Shown piece by piece: positions 49,550 through 58,816 of a stretch of DNA of 64,000 bases. The DNA lies in contig JAAWRH010000019.1 of the NCBI GenBank assembly GCA_022800935.1, forward strand, positions 1-64,000, given 5' to 3'. A program made the translations under genes and the position numbers. Positions within the stretch are counted from its first letter, which is position 1; each line of letters opens with the position of its first letter. Source of the DNA: Oscillospiraceae bacterium. GTDB taxonomy: Bacteria > Bacillota > Clostridia > Oscillospirales > Ruminococcaceae. Under the pieces are notes generated by a model. The model was not told where the DNA came from. It worked only from the letters and a program-made list of their open reading frames with translations, and made no database searches.

Positions 49550-50524
49550 TCAGCCCAGGAATTCCCGGACCACCGAATCCTCCGGAATCAGCGTTTCCGG
49601 CAGGGGCGCAAATCTGGCAAGGTCGCGCATCAGCCGGTCCAGGATTTCATCCTGCTCCGGGAGCTTCTCCACCCCCTGGAAATCCCGTCCGTTTACTCTC
49701 TCATTTTTCAACGACTCCTCCAGGAAGGGCTGGAGGATGCTGCGATAAACACCAGGCTCATAGTCCATGGCGGAATCAATCTTATAGTCCGCCCCGTCGC
49801 GGTAGGGGTTGATGTAGTTGCGCTCCCCGGAGCAGACGTTCTCCCACAGGGAGATGGTGATCTGCGGCGCGGTGTTGCGGAATTTATAATCCCTGACCAT
49901 CCGGCGGATCAGGCGGAGCTGCTTGGGGATAAGGGCGTTTTCGCTCCCGTCCATATACTTGGTCCTGGCGCTGACGTACATTTTAATCACCTTTTGGGCG
50001 TCCAGCGTCTTCAGCACCTCAGGATTCAGCCCGTGGATTCCCTCCACCACCAGTATCTGCCCCGGCGAGCAGTAGACCTTCCGCCACTCCTCGGCCCTGC
50101 GGGAGACGTGGAAATCATACTGGGGGATCATGGCCTCCCCGGTCTCCAGCAGCTCCCGGAAGCATTTCTCCATCACCTTCAGATCCAGGGCATAGACCGA
50201 TTCCAGGTCCGGCTTGCCGTCCTCGCAGAGGGGAATCTCCGCCCGGTTGCGGTAGAAGTCATCCAGGGACACCACCTCGGCCTTTCTCCCCTGGGCGATG
50301 ATTGTCTTGGCTATCTTGTGGGCTGTGGTGGTCTTGCCGGAGGCGGAGGGCCCTGCCAGCAGAATCATCTGCTTTTCCCCCTGACAGAGGGAGGCGGCAG
50401 TCTCCACCTGCTTCTGGTAGTTCTCCTCACATTCCCGGAAAAAAGCCCGCTGATCCTCCTTTGCCTTTTCATTGACCAGGGAGACCTGCATCTGAGAATA
50501 ACTGTGTATTGAAAACTCTTTCAT
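49550..50524 (-). CDS. Uridine kinase-like nucleoside kinase
   Basis: 324 aa. Walker A LAGPSASGKTTTAHKIA at about 55-70, SLDDFYRNR, PQYDFHVSRR, and VVEGIHGLNPEVL, the uridine/phosphoribulokinase pattern. Extra N-terminal (~50 aa) and C-terminal parts distinguish it from Udk. Its first 56 bp overlap the hemZ end. Confidence 0.88.
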   Translation of the reverse strand: MKEFSIHSYSQMQVSLVNEKAKEDQRAFFRECEENYQKQVETAASLCQGEKQMILLAGPSASGKTTTAHKIAKTIIAQGRKAEVVSLDDFYRNRAEIPLCEDGKPDLESVYALDLKVMEKCFRELLETGEAMIPQYDFHVSRRAEEWRKVYCSPGQILVVEGIHGLNPEVLKTLDAQKVIKMYVSARTKYMDGSENALIPKQLRLIRRMVRDYKFRNTAPQITISLWENVCSGERNYINPYRDGADYKIDSAMDYEPGVYRSILQPFLEESLKNERVNGRDFQGVEKLPEQDEILDRLMRDLARFAPLPETLIPEDSVVREFLG

Positions 50525-52025
50525 AAAAGCGCTTCACCTGCTCCTTCCTTTCCAGTATCTCTGAAAAACGTTCGATATATTCATAGGGGTACTTGAAATT
50601 GAAAGCCCGCTCGATGTAGATGCTGAAGGGGTCCTTCAGCTTGGTGGTCCCTCCTGCCCCCGCCGCCAGTATGGTCTGTACCTCCTCCATAATAACGGTG
50701 TTGTAGAAGCTTTCCTTCCCCGGACGGCAGAACCCGGTGTTCTCCAGGTTCCCCAGGGTATCCCGCTGGCGGTACAGGTAGTAGGGGCCGTATCCCGCCC
50801 TGCCCAGGGCCTGCTGGGCGTACTCCACCATGGGCGCGGCGGGGTTGTGAACCGCCTCCAGGTACTCCCCCTCCTGGCGCAGACGGGCCGCCCGCTTAAC
50901 CGAAAGGGTGTGGACCGTGATGTTCTCCGGCCCCACCTGAATCAGACGGTCCAGGGTATCACGAAAGCTCTCCGGTGTGTCTCCGGGGAGTCCGGCAATC
51001 AGGTCACAGTTGATGCTGTCAAAGCCCACCCGCCGCGCCAGATCAATGGCCTCCAGCACCTCCGCAGCAGTGTGCTTTCTCCCCACCGCCTCCAGAACCC
51101 TGTCATTGAGGGTCTGGGGGTTGATGCTGACCCGGTTCACCCCGGCTTCCCTCATGACCTCCAGCTTTTCCCGGTCGATGGTGTCCGGCCTGCCCGCCTC
51201 AATGGTGTACTCCACAGTCTCTTCCACAGGGAAGCAGCGGGAAATCACATCCGTCACCCGCTTCATCTGTCCGGCGGAAAGGGTGGTGGGAGTGCCCCCG
51301 CCCATGTAGATGCTGGAAAGGGTGAGGCCGAGGCCCTCCGCCAGCCGGGCGGTCTCCTCCAGCTCCCGGCAGAGCAGCTGGACATAAGGCTCCACCAGCT
51401 TCGCCGCCTTCTCAATGGAGTGGGAGACAAAGGAACAGTAGCTGCACCGGGAGGGACAGAAGGGAATGGAAATGTAAAGGCTGTAGCTCTTTGGCGTCAC
51501 CCGCTCCAGAATGGGCTTTTGACGGCGGGCCGTCTCCAGGGCCAGGGCGATTTTCTCCGGGGAGACATACCGGTCCCGGAAGAACGCCTCTGTCTCCCCC
51601 TGGGTCATGCCCTGGGAAAGGCACCTCTGGACCAGCTTCACCGGCCTCACCCCGGTGAGGATTCCCCAGGGCGGCCTGACGCCGGTGGCGGCGCTGAGCA
51701 GGTCGTATGCCATCTTCCCAAAGTGGAATTCAAAGGTCTTCTGGGACTGCTCTGGCGGGCAGGAGACCTGCCGTTCAGCGGCGGAATCCGCCAAGGCCCC
51801 GGTTTCCCGGTCTGCGCAGCACAATCTCATGGTCAGGCGGTAGCGGGTCTCCCCTTCCCCCTGCTCCACAACCGAGGCCCCTGCGTACAGGTACTCCTCC
51901 TGGGGCTGCGGGGTGGCCTTTTCCGCCCATTCCGCCGGAACCGAGGCGGCCTGAAAGAACAGCTTGACCATACATTCCAGCTCATAGCCGCAGCAGTGGG
52001 CCTGGTCCTCAATCAAAATCCGCAT
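50469..52025 (-). CDS. hemZ: Coproporphyrinogen dehydrogenase HemZ-like radical SAM enzyme
   Basis: 518 aa. Radical SAM cluster CPSRCSYC (Cys190, 194, 197), GGGTPTTLSAGQM, and the HemN/Z-type TIEAGRPDTIDREKL and INPQTLNDRVLEAVGR. The long N-terminal domain (~180 aa) before the radical SAM part and YELECM near the start match HemZ. Anaerobic haem-pathway oxidase in Bacillus; in gut Clostridia its true substrate is less clear. Part of the recJ operon. Confidence 0.88.
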   Translation of the reverse strand: MRILIEDQAHCCGYELECMVKLFFQAASVPAEWAEKATPQPQEEYLYAGASVVEQGEGETRYRLTMRLCCADRETGALADSAAERQVSCPPEQSQKTFEFHFGKMAYDLLSAATGVRPPWGILTGVRPVKLVQRCLSQGMTQGETEAFFRDRYVSPEKIALALETARRQKPILERVTPKSYSLYISIPFCPSRCSYCSFVSHSIEKAAKLVEPYVQLLCRELEETARLAEGLGLTLSSIYMGGGTPTTLSAGQMKRVTDVISRCFPVEETVEYTIEAGRPDTIDREKLEVMREAGVNRVSINPQTLNDRVLEAVGRKHTAAEVLEAIDLARRVGFDSINCDLIAGLPGDTPESFRDTLDRLIQVGPENITVHTLSVKRAARLRQEGEYLEAVHNPAAPMVEYAQQALGRAGYGPYYLYRQRDTLGNLENTGFCRPGKESFYNTVIMEEVQTILAAGAGGTTKLKDPFSIYIERAFNFKYPYEYIERFSEILERKEQVKRFYERVFNTQLFSDAGLPGQ

Positions 52026-52671
52026 GGTACACCGCGTCCTTCATGTAGAGGTTTACCCGCCGCTCCCGGTCCAGGGTGGTGTCTCCCCCGTGGCCGGGGT
52101 AGACATGGTATTCCCCCGACAGGGCCGCCAGCTTCCGCAGGGAGTCCAGCATGGCGGTATAATCTCCGCCGTACAGGTCGCACCGGCCTATCTCTCCCTC
52201 AAAGAGGGTGTCCCCGGTGAACAGCAGCTTTTCCGCCTCTCCCAGACACCGGCAGATGTAGCAGACCCCGCCCTTGGTGTGTCCGGGGGTTTCCACCACC
52301 TGGAAAGAGAGGTTTCCCTCCACAATTTCGTCCCCCTCCTTCAGGGCCATATCCTCTTGGAGGAATTCCTCCTTGGGGAGGTTGGCAAAGGGGAGGGATT
52401 TGGCGGTGTCGTTGAGCAGCTCCACATCCCCGCTTCCGATGGCCACCTTCACCTGGGGGTAACGTGCCTTCAAAGCCCGCACCGCACCGATATGGTCGTG
52501 GTGCCCGTGGGTCAGCAGAATCCAAGCCGGGGTGAGCCCGTTTTTGTCCAGCTCCTCCCCGATTCTCTCCGCGTCATCCCCTGGGTCCACCAGGACCGTC
52601 TTCCCCGCCGGGGCGGGGAGAATGTAGCAGTTTGCCTCCAAGGGGCCCACTGCCATCCAAATCATTTTCAT
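52009..52671 (-). CDS. MBL-fold metallo-hydrolase (glyoxalase II-like)
   Basis: 220 aa. Metal motif LLTHGHHDHIG, ETPGHTKGGVCY, FTGDTLFEGEIGRCDLYGG and YPGHGGDTTLD give all di-zinc ligands. YloC/YcbL-type hydrolase with unknown substrate. Start 52671 is 9 nt from AAGGAG. It overlaps hemZ by 17 bp. Confidence 0.9.
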   Translation of the reverse strand: MKMIWMAVGPLEANCYILPAPAGKTVLVDPGDDAERIGEELDKNGLTPAWILLTHGHHDHIGAVRALKARYPQVKVAIGSGDVELLNDTAKSLPFANLPKEEFLQEDMALKEGDEIVEGNLSFQVVETPGHTKGGVCYICRCLGEAEKLLFTGDTLFEGEIGRCDLYGGDYTAMLDSLRKLAALSGEYHVYPGHGGDTTLDRERRVNLYMKDAVYHADFD

Positions 52672-52795
52672 CGCCATGAACTCCTTTTCCGGGGACCGTC
52701 TGCCCCATTTTATACGATTCTGAACCAAAATTTTACTTTCGTTACCGGGCGAAAATCTTGAGTCTGTCAGTTGTTTCGTGCGAATGAAAGTATTA

Positions 52796-53251
52796 TCAGC
52801 AGTTGGTATCCGTATCCATCCAGATGGTAACCGGTCCGTCCGCCTGAATGGAAACCTCCATGTCCGCGCCAAAAATCCCGCGGGCCGTTTTCTCCACCCC
52901 GAATTCCTTCAGCTTTTCGCAAAACCTGCGGTAGAGGGGCTCCGCCTGCTCCGGCCTGGCGGCCAGAATAAAGGAGGGGCGGTTGCCGCTCTTCTTGTTC
53001 TCGGTGCAGAGGGTGAAATTGGAAATCGCCAGAACGCCCCCCTGAATGTCCTTGACCGACCGGTTCATTTTCTGGTTATCGTCCTCGAAGATGCGCAGAT
53101 TGGATATCTTCTCCGCCAGGTGGTCGCACTGGGCCTCCCCGTCCGTGACCAACACCCCCAGCATCACACAGAGGCCCTGATTGATTTCCCCAACCGTCTC
53201 CCCCTTGACACGGACCTCCCCATGGCTGATCCGCTGTATCACAGCGCGCAT
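52796..53251 (-). CDS. dtd: D-aminoacyl-tRNA deacylase
   Basis: 151 aa. MRAVIQRISHGEVRV start, AISNFTLC (SQxTL-type catalytic motif, here SNFTL), and the ADGPVTIWMD cross-subunit Gly-Pro motif. Removes D-amino acids from tRNA. GAGGGGGAGC precedes the ATG. Downstream of relA, as in many Firmicutes. Confidence 0.94.
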   Translation of the reverse strand: MRAVIQRISHGEVRVKGETVGEINQGLCVMLGVLVTDGEAQCDHLAEKISNLRIFEDDNQKMNRSVKDIQGGVLAISNFTLCTENKKSGNRPSFILAARPEQAEPLYRRFCEKLKEFGVEKTARGIFGADMEVSIQADGPVTIWMDTDTNC

Positions 53252-53298
53252 AACAGCTCCCCCTCTCCATTTATCTATCCGCTGCTTCAGCGGCAGTA

Positions 53299-55518
53299 TC
53301 AAACCTGGGATGAACGGACGACGGAAATCACATCCGACAGCTTCCTCAGGGCGGACATCACCAGCTTCAGCTGCTCCAGATCCCGTACCCCCAAAGTAAT
53401 CTGAATCTGCACCACGTCATCGTCACGGGACTCCTTGGCATTGATGGACCGAATGGGCATCTTCAGGTTGCTCAGGCAGGTGGTCACCTCTGCCAGCAGC
53501 CCGGTGCGGGTGTAGGCGGAAATATCCAGCGTCGCGTCAAAGGTCTCGGTGTCCGCGCCGCTCCAATAGGCGGTCATCCACCTTGCGGCCTGCTCCGGGT
53601 CCTTCATGGAGTTTTTTACGTTGGGGCAGTCCTTTTTGTGGACCGATACCCCGTACCCGCGGGTGATAAACCCGATAATCTCGTCGCCGGGAACCGGGTT
53701 GCAGCAGCGGGCGAACTTCACCTGGCAGTTTTCCACCCCCTGGACAATCACCCCGCCCTTGGCCCTCCGGTTCAGCCGCGCCTGGGCGGCGGCCTGTGCC
53801 TGTGCCTGAGCGGTGTCCTCCGCCGGGACAGAGGGCGTCTGGTACTCCTTGATATATTCTTCCTTGATCCGCGGCATGATGCGGGAAATGGAGATTCCCC
53901 CATACCCCACCGCGGCGTAGAATTCGTCTACTATGCTGAATTTCTGCCTCCTGGCCAAATCCAGCAGAAACCGCTCCATCTTGTCGTCAGGCAGGGTTAT
54001 CTGATTGCGCTTGAACTCCCGCTCCACCGTCTGCCGTCCCTCGGCGATGTTCTCCTCCCGCCGCTCCTTCTTAAACCAGGCGCGGATGCGGTTTTTGGCG
54101 GAGTTGGTCTTGGCGATATTCAGCCAGTCCCGGCTGGGCCCCTTGTCCTTTGGCCCCAGCACCACCTCCACAATGTTCCCTGTCTGCACCTGATAGTCCA
54201 GGGAGACCATCCTGCCGTCCACTTTGGCCCCGATCATCCGGTGGCCCACCTGGGTGTGGATGGCATAGGCGAAGTCGATGACCGTGGAATTGGCGGGCAA
54301 GCGTATCACATCCCCCTTGGGGGTAAAGACAAACACCTCGTCCGGGGTCAGATCGGTCTTGATGGTGCGGACCAGGTCTTCCACGTTGTCCGCCTCAATC
54401 TGGCTCTCCAGCAGCTGGCGTATCCACACCAGCCGTTCGTCCATCCTGTCGGTGCCGCTGATCCCCGCCTTGTACTTCCAGTGGGCGGCGATGCCGTATT
54501 CGGCGGTCTGGTGCATCTCCCAGGTGCGTATCTGTATCTCAAAGGGGAAACCGCCGTTTTCATCCAGCACCGTGGTGTGCAGGGACTGGTACATATTGGC
54601 CTTAGGGGTGGAGATGTAGTCCTTAAAGCGGTCCGGCAAAGGCCGGAACATATCGTGCATGATGCCCAGCACGGTATAGCATTCGACCGTTGTGTCCACG
54701 ATAATCCGCACCGCGTAGATGTCATAGATGGAGTCAAAGGACTTGTTCTGCATACACACCTTGCGGTAGATGCCGTAAATGCTCTTGACTCTCCCGGTCA
54801 GATAGGGCGGCTTTTTGCCCATCTGGTCGTATTCCCTTTCCAGCCGCTGGGTAATCCGCCTTTCGATGTCCTCCAGAAGCTTTTCCCGTTCCCCCTTTTT
54901 CAGCAGCAGCTGTTCCTCCAGCTCGGCATAGGCCACCGGGTCCAGGAACCGCAGGGAGCGGTCCTCCAGCTCATCCTTAAAGGCGCGGATGCCCAGCCGG
55001 TGGGCAAGGGGCGCGTACACCTCCATGGTTTCCTTGGCGGTGTCCCGCTGCTTCTGGGGCGGGACATACTTCAGGGTCCTCATGTTGTGTACACGGTCCG
55101 CCAGCTTGATGATAACCACCCGCACGTCCTTTGCCACAGCCAGCAGCATCTTCCGCACATTTTCCGCCTGCTGCTCCTCCTTGGAAGAAAAGGGAATTTT
55201 TTTCAGCTTGGTAACGCCGTCTACCAGATAGGCGACCTCCTTGCCGAATTTCTTCTGAATCTCCTCCAGCTTGATGTCGGTATCCTCCACCACATCGTGG
55301 AGGAGAGCGGCGGTGACGGTTTCGGTATCCATGCCCATTTCCACCAGGATAGTGGCCACCGCCACCGGATGGATGATGTACGGCTCGCCGGATTTGCGTT
55401 TCTGACCGTTGTGGGCGGCGTCCGCCAATTCAAATGCCTCTGTAATCACCTGTATCTGATAGGGCTTGCCGGATTTCTTAATCGCTTCCAACAGGCCGGC
55501 CAGGTCCTGCTGTGCCAT
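53299..55518 (-). CDS. relA: Bifunctional (p)ppGpp synthetase/hydrolase RelA/SpoT
   Basis: 739 aa. HD hydrolase (HPVAVATILVEMG, LLHDVVEDT with His74-Asp75, KLADRVHNMRTL), synthetase (GRVKSIYGIYRKV, YDIYAVRIIVD, YISTPKANMYQSLHT), TGS (VIDFAYAIHTQVGHRMIG), zinc-finger-like CQVKFARCCNPVPGD, C-terminal ACT. Stringent response regulator. The stop of recJ lies 1 bp upstream of the ATG. Confidence 0.97.
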   Translation of the reverse strand: MAQQDLAGLLEAIKKSGKPYQIQVITEAFELADAAHNGQKRKSGEPYIIHPVAVATILVEMGMDTETVTAALLHDVVEDTDIKLEEIQKKFGKEVAYLVDGVTKLKKIPFSSKEEQQAENVRKMLLAVAKDVRVVIIKLADRVHNMRTLKYVPPQKQRDTAKETMEVYAPLAHRLGIRAFKDELEDRSLRFLDPVAYAELEEQLLLKKGEREKLLEDIERRITQRLEREYDQMGKKPPYLTGRVKSIYGIYRKVCMQNKSFDSIYDIYAVRIIVDTTVECYTVLGIMHDMFRPLPDRFKDYISTPKANMYQSLHTTVLDENGGFPFEIQIRTWEMHQTAEYGIAAHWKYKAGISGTDRMDERLVWIRQLLESQIEADNVEDLVRTIKTDLTPDEVFVFTPKGDVIRLPANSTVIDFAYAIHTQVGHRMIGAKVDGRMVSLDYQVQTGNIVEVVLGPKDKGPSRDWLNIAKTNSAKNRIRAWFKKERREENIAEGRQTVEREFKRNQITLPDDKMERFLLDLARRQKFSIVDEFYAAVGYGGISISRIMPRIKEEYIKEYQTPSVPAEDTAQAQAQAAAQARLNRRAKGGVIVQGVENCQVKFARCCNPVPGDEIIGFITRGYGVSVHKKDCPNVKNSMKDPEQAARWMTAYWSGADTETFDATLDISAYTRTGLLAEVTTCLSNLKMPIRSINAKESRDDDVVQIQITLGVRDLEQLKLVMSALRKLSDVISVVRSSQV

Positions 55519-55519
55519 A

Positions 55520-57679
55520 TTACATCCCCCCGTTCGTCTGCCCGGCCGCAGCCGGAACGCCTTGCGCCTCCGGGGCGCTCTGCCCCGCCTCTGTCATTGC
55601 ATGAATCCGCTTCAGCACCCCTGCGGAGGTCAGATCCACCTTGCCGCCGGCAGGCGGTACGGTGATGGTCTTGGTTTTGCTGTCCCGCTGAATCAGTCCC
55701 AGCTCCAGCAGCGCCATCAGGGCCACCCGCATTTTGCAGAACTGGAACTCCCCATCGGGCCGGAGCCTTCCGCAAAGGCGGGCGTAAAGCTGCTCCTCCG
55801 TGCCGCTCCAGCTCCCCTGCTCCCGCAGGAACCGGTAGACCACCGCTGTCTCATCCCTGGTTGGGGAGGCTTTCAGCGCCTCCTGGGGGGTGATGGTCTC
55901 CCTGCGGCAGAGCTTTTCGTATAAAAGCTGTCCGGAAATCCATCCGTCCTGGTCCATCTGGGACAGCCGCATTTCTCTGACTTTGATGGAGAGCCGCTCC
56001 ATGCCGTTGTACTGGCTGATATCCACGCTGACCAGAGCGTCCACCTGGTCCCCCTTGCAGTAGGGGAACCGCTCCATGGGCATTCCAAAGAAGACCGCCT
56101 GGTATCCCATGTTTCCCTGGAGCAGCCGGAGGCGGACATGCTTTCCCTCCGAAATGGGGTTCACCGTGTCAATGACCGCCCCCTGTATCGCGAAGGTCGG
56201 GGCCTCGTTGCCGGTGCCAAAGGGCTCCAGCACCGAGAGACTCCGGATGGTATCCAGGTTCAGATCCTCCGGGGAGAGTACCGCGTCCACATGGGCGGTG
56301 AGCACCGGCATCTCCGGGAAGGTGCGGGCGGCGTATTCCAGGATGTCCCGGCGGAACCGGCCAAAGCCCCCCGGCTCCACCGACATTCCCGCCGCCATGG
56401 GATGCCCTCCGAACCGGGTCAGGGCCCCGGAGCTGGCGGATACCGCCTCTATCATGGAAAAGCCCTCCACGCTGCGCCCGGACCCTCTTCCAGCACCGTC
56501 CGGCTCCTGGGCCACCAGGATGCAGGGCTTCCCGGTCCGCTCCACCACCCGTGAGGCGGCAATACCGATAATGCCGTGGTGCCAGTCCTTCCCCTCCAGC
56601 ACCAGCATCCGCTCGTGGACGGCGGAGGGCGTGCGCTGGAAGTAGGCGGAGACGTCCGCCATAATCTTCTGCTCCAGCTCCCGGCGGCGGCGGTTGGCCT
56701 CCTCCACCTGTCCGGCAAGCTCAAGGGCCGTTTCATAGTCGTCGGTGGTCAGCAGGCGGAGGGCGGTGTTGGCGTCCCCCATCCGTCCCGCCGCGTTGAT
56801 ACGCGGCCCCAGCCCGTAGGCCACCGTCGCACTGGTGACCGGCTTCCCGGTGAGCCCCGCCCGCTCCATCAGCGCCGCGACGCCTGCCCCCGGCTCGGCG
56901 GCAATCTGCTGGAGGCCCTTGCGGACAATGGTCCGGTTCATCCCTGTCAGGGGTACCACGTCCGCGATGGTACCGATGGCGGCCAGCGTCCCATAATATT
57001 CCAAGAGCTCTCCGGCTTCATCCTCCTCCAGGGCGCGGGCCAGCTGGAGCGCAACTCCTACTCCCGCCAGTTCATGGCTGCCGGAGGGGCAGTCCTTCCG
57101 GTGGGGGTCCACCACCGCTGCGGCTTTGGGGAGCTGTTCCGGGGGCTGGTGATGGTCTGTCACCACCACATCCATCCCCAGCTCTGCCGCATAGGCGATC
57201 TCCTCTGCCGCGGAAATGCCGTTGTCCACCGTAATCAGCAGGGAAATCCCCATGTCGGAAAGGTACCGCACCGCGGCCTTATTCAGCCCATAGCCGTCCT
57301 CTCTGGTGGGGATATAGGGGGTGACATCCGCGCCGTTGCTCTCCAGGTACCCGCAGAGCAGGGCGGTGGCGGTTACGCCGTCGCAGTCGTAGTCCCCATA
57401 AACGGCGATCCGCTCCTCTTCCTCCATAGCCTGCCTAATCCGTTCCACCGCCTGTTCCATGTCCGCCATCCGGCGGGGGTCGGGTAAGGGGAGATCGTCC
57501 CGGAGAAGGGCAGCCGCCTCTTCGCAGGAATAGCCCCTGCCGTACAGTATGCGGGCGGTCAGTTCGGATATGCCGCCTGTCTCCCCGGATACAGCCTGCA
57601 TCTGTTCCTCTATTTCCTGGCGAAGCCGCTGCACGCCTTCCGCGTCGGTCCGTACATAGCTCCATCGTTTTAATCCCAT
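55520..57679 (-). CDS. recJ: Single-stranded-DNA-specific exonuclease RecJ
   Basis: 719 aa. DHH motifs: VYGDYDCDGVTATALL (Asp96/98/100), LITVDNGI, VVTDHHQPPEQLP; DHHA1 GGHPMAAGMSV; and an OB-like domain after. A further ~130 C-terminal residues follow, as in Firmicute RecJ. 5'-3' ssDNA exonuclease of repair. Head of the recJ-relA-dtd-MBL-hemZ-udk transcription unit. Confidence 0.96.
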   Translation of the reverse strand: MGLKRWSYVRTDAEGVQRLRQEIEEQMQAVSGETGGISELTARILYGRGYSCEEAAALLRDDLPLPDPRRMADMEQAVERIRQAMEEEERIAVYGDYDCDGVTATALLCGYLESNGADVTPYIPTREDGYGLNKAAVRYLSDMGISLLITVDNGISAAEEIAYAAELGMDVVVTDHHQPPEQLPKAAAVVDPHRKDCPSGSHELAGVGVALQLARALEEDEAGELLEYYGTLAAIGTIADVVPLTGMNRTIVRKGLQQIAAEPGAGVAALMERAGLTGKPVTSATVAYGLGPRINAAGRMGDANTALRLLTTDDYETALELAGQVEEANRRRRELEQKIMADVSAYFQRTPSAVHERMLVLEGKDWHHGIIGIAASRVVERTGKPCILVAQEPDGAGRGSGRSVEGFSMIEAVSASSGALTRFGGHPMAAGMSVEPGGFGRFRRDILEYAARTFPEMPVLTAHVDAVLSPEDLNLDTIRSLSVLEPFGTGNEAPTFAIQGAVIDTVNPISEGKHVRLRLLQGNMGYQAVFFGMPMERFPYCKGDQVDALVSVDISQYNGMERLSIKVREMRLSQMDQDGWISGQLLYEKLCRRETITPQEALKASPTRDETAVVYRFLREQGSWSGTEEQLYARLCGRLRPDGEFQFCKMRVALMALLELGLIQRDSKTKTITVPPAGGKVDLTSAGVLKRIHAMTEAGQSAPEAQGVPAAAGQTNGGM

Positions 57680-57796
57680 AAGCTCCCCCTTTTCCCCGGC
57701 CCGCCTGGGCCGCGGCGTTGCTCTTTCGGCGTATCAGGCGAACGTCCGGAATCCTCCGGTTCCGCTCTGCCCGTTGACGAATTGATTTTAACTGTT

Positions 57797-57825
57797 ATTA
57801 TACCTGATTTTCTCCTTAAAATCAA
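57797..57825 (-). promoter_or_regulatory. Promoter of the recJ-relA operon
   Basis: Minus strand TTGATT (57825-57820), 17-bp spacer ending AGG, TATAAT (57802-57797). Confidence 0.8.
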
Positions 57826-57947
57826 CAAAAGGATTTTACAGCCTCATCCAAAATCTCCATTTTTTGTCACCAAAAGGCGTCTCCGCCCCTATATTAGTAA
57901 AAGAAAGAGGTTTTCTTTCCACTATTTTCCCAAAAGAAGGTGGTAAA

Positions 57948-58529
57948 TTGCAGCTTTTTTCGGTTCTTTTGTTTGCAGTCTCCTGCAATTTTGACAATCT
58001 GGCCGTGGGCTTCAACTATGGCGCGAAAAAAATACATATCCCCTTGCCGTCGGTCCTCCTGATAGGGGCTGTCACCTTTGCGGGCACCCTGCTTTCCATG
58101 GAAGCGGGAAAAAAACTGATTCCCCTGTTTCCGGAGGGCTTTGCACGGATTGTGGGAAGCAGCGTCATCCTGCTGATGGGCGGATACGGTATGCTCTGTT
58201 ATGTAAAAAAGCGGCTTCGCTCCGGACGGTCCAGGGAGCGGGAGAAGCAAAACGCCGTCCCTCCGTCGGGGCGGGAGCTCCGGCTGAGAGAGAGCGCGGC
58301 CCTGGGAACGGCCCTAGCGGTAAACAATATAGGGCTGGGGGCCGGGGCCAGCATCTCCGGGCTTGGAACCGGCGCGGCCTGCGCCGCGTCGCTGGGGATA
58401 GGGATTCTCTTTCTGATACTGGGGAACCGTGCGGGCAGCCGGTGGCTTTCCGACAGGATCGGGGAATACGCAGAGCCCATTTCGGCGGCGATCATGATAC
58501 TACTGGGGATATGTGAATCGGCGATGTAA
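57948..58529 (+). CDS. ytaF: Sporulation membrane protein YtaF
   Basis: 193 aa. Two MntP/YtaF-like halves: FAVSCNFDNLAVGFNYGAKK and the second ALGTALAVNNIGLGAGASIS, with Asp/Asn of the metal-transporter-like repeats. About six helices. Starts probably at TTG 57948, 4 nt from AAGGTGG; a further TTG at 57864 would add 28 unrelated residues. Single gene with own terminator. Function beyond sporulation expression unknown. Confidence 0.82.
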   Translation: MQLFSVLLFAVSCNFDNLAVGFNYGAKKIHIPLPSVLLIGAVTFAGTLLSMEAGKKLIPLFPEGFARIVGSSVILLMGGYGMLCYVKKRLRSGRSREREKQNAVPPSGRELRLRESAALGTALAVNNIGLGAGASISGLGTGAACAASLGIGILFLILGNRAGSRWLSDRIGEYAEPISAAIMILLGICESAM

Positions 58530-58532
58530 AGC

Positions 58533-58582
58533 CGCGGATCGAGCAGGCCGTTTTCCGTCCTGTCCGGTCCGCGATTTTTTTC
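58533..58582 (+). terminator. Terminator of ytaF
   Basis: Outer stem CGCGGA/TCCGCG with inner CAGG/CCTG, followed by ATTTTTTT. Confidence 0.75.
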
Positions 58583-58686
58583 TGTCTTTTTTGGGGAAAG
58601 GCATCATAATATGAATATTTCTGATACCGAAGGGAATTTTTTTAAAATTTATATCATATCATTGGTAATTTATTCACAAAAAATAC

Positions 58687-58715
58687 TGTTCAAGCTGGTA
58701 GAAGTATGTTATAAT
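58687..58715 (+). promoter_or_regulatory. Promoter of the GT4 glycosyltransferase
   Basis: TGTTCA, 17-bp spacer ending TGT (extended -10), TATAAT (58710-58715). Confidence 0.5.
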
Positions 58716-58728
58716 GAATACCGCATGA

Positions 58729-58756
58729 GGCGGTTTGAGACGAGCCGCTGTTTTTT
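58729..58756 (+). terminator. Possible leader attenuator of the glycosyltransferase gene
   Basis: GGCGGTT/AGCCGCT stem (two G-U pairs), then GTTTTTT, between promoter and gene. A GCCGGTACCGGC palindrome follows nearby and could form an alternative structure. Confidence 0.4.
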
Positions 58757-58816
58757 CGCCCTGAGCCGGTACCGGCGGACAAATCAAAACATTTCCTCGT
58801 TTTGGAGGGTTTTATA

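Noticed and set aside
53638-55665. 675-codon plus-strand ORF opposite relA
   Set aside because: Same shadow effect; relA has all its domains on the minus strand.
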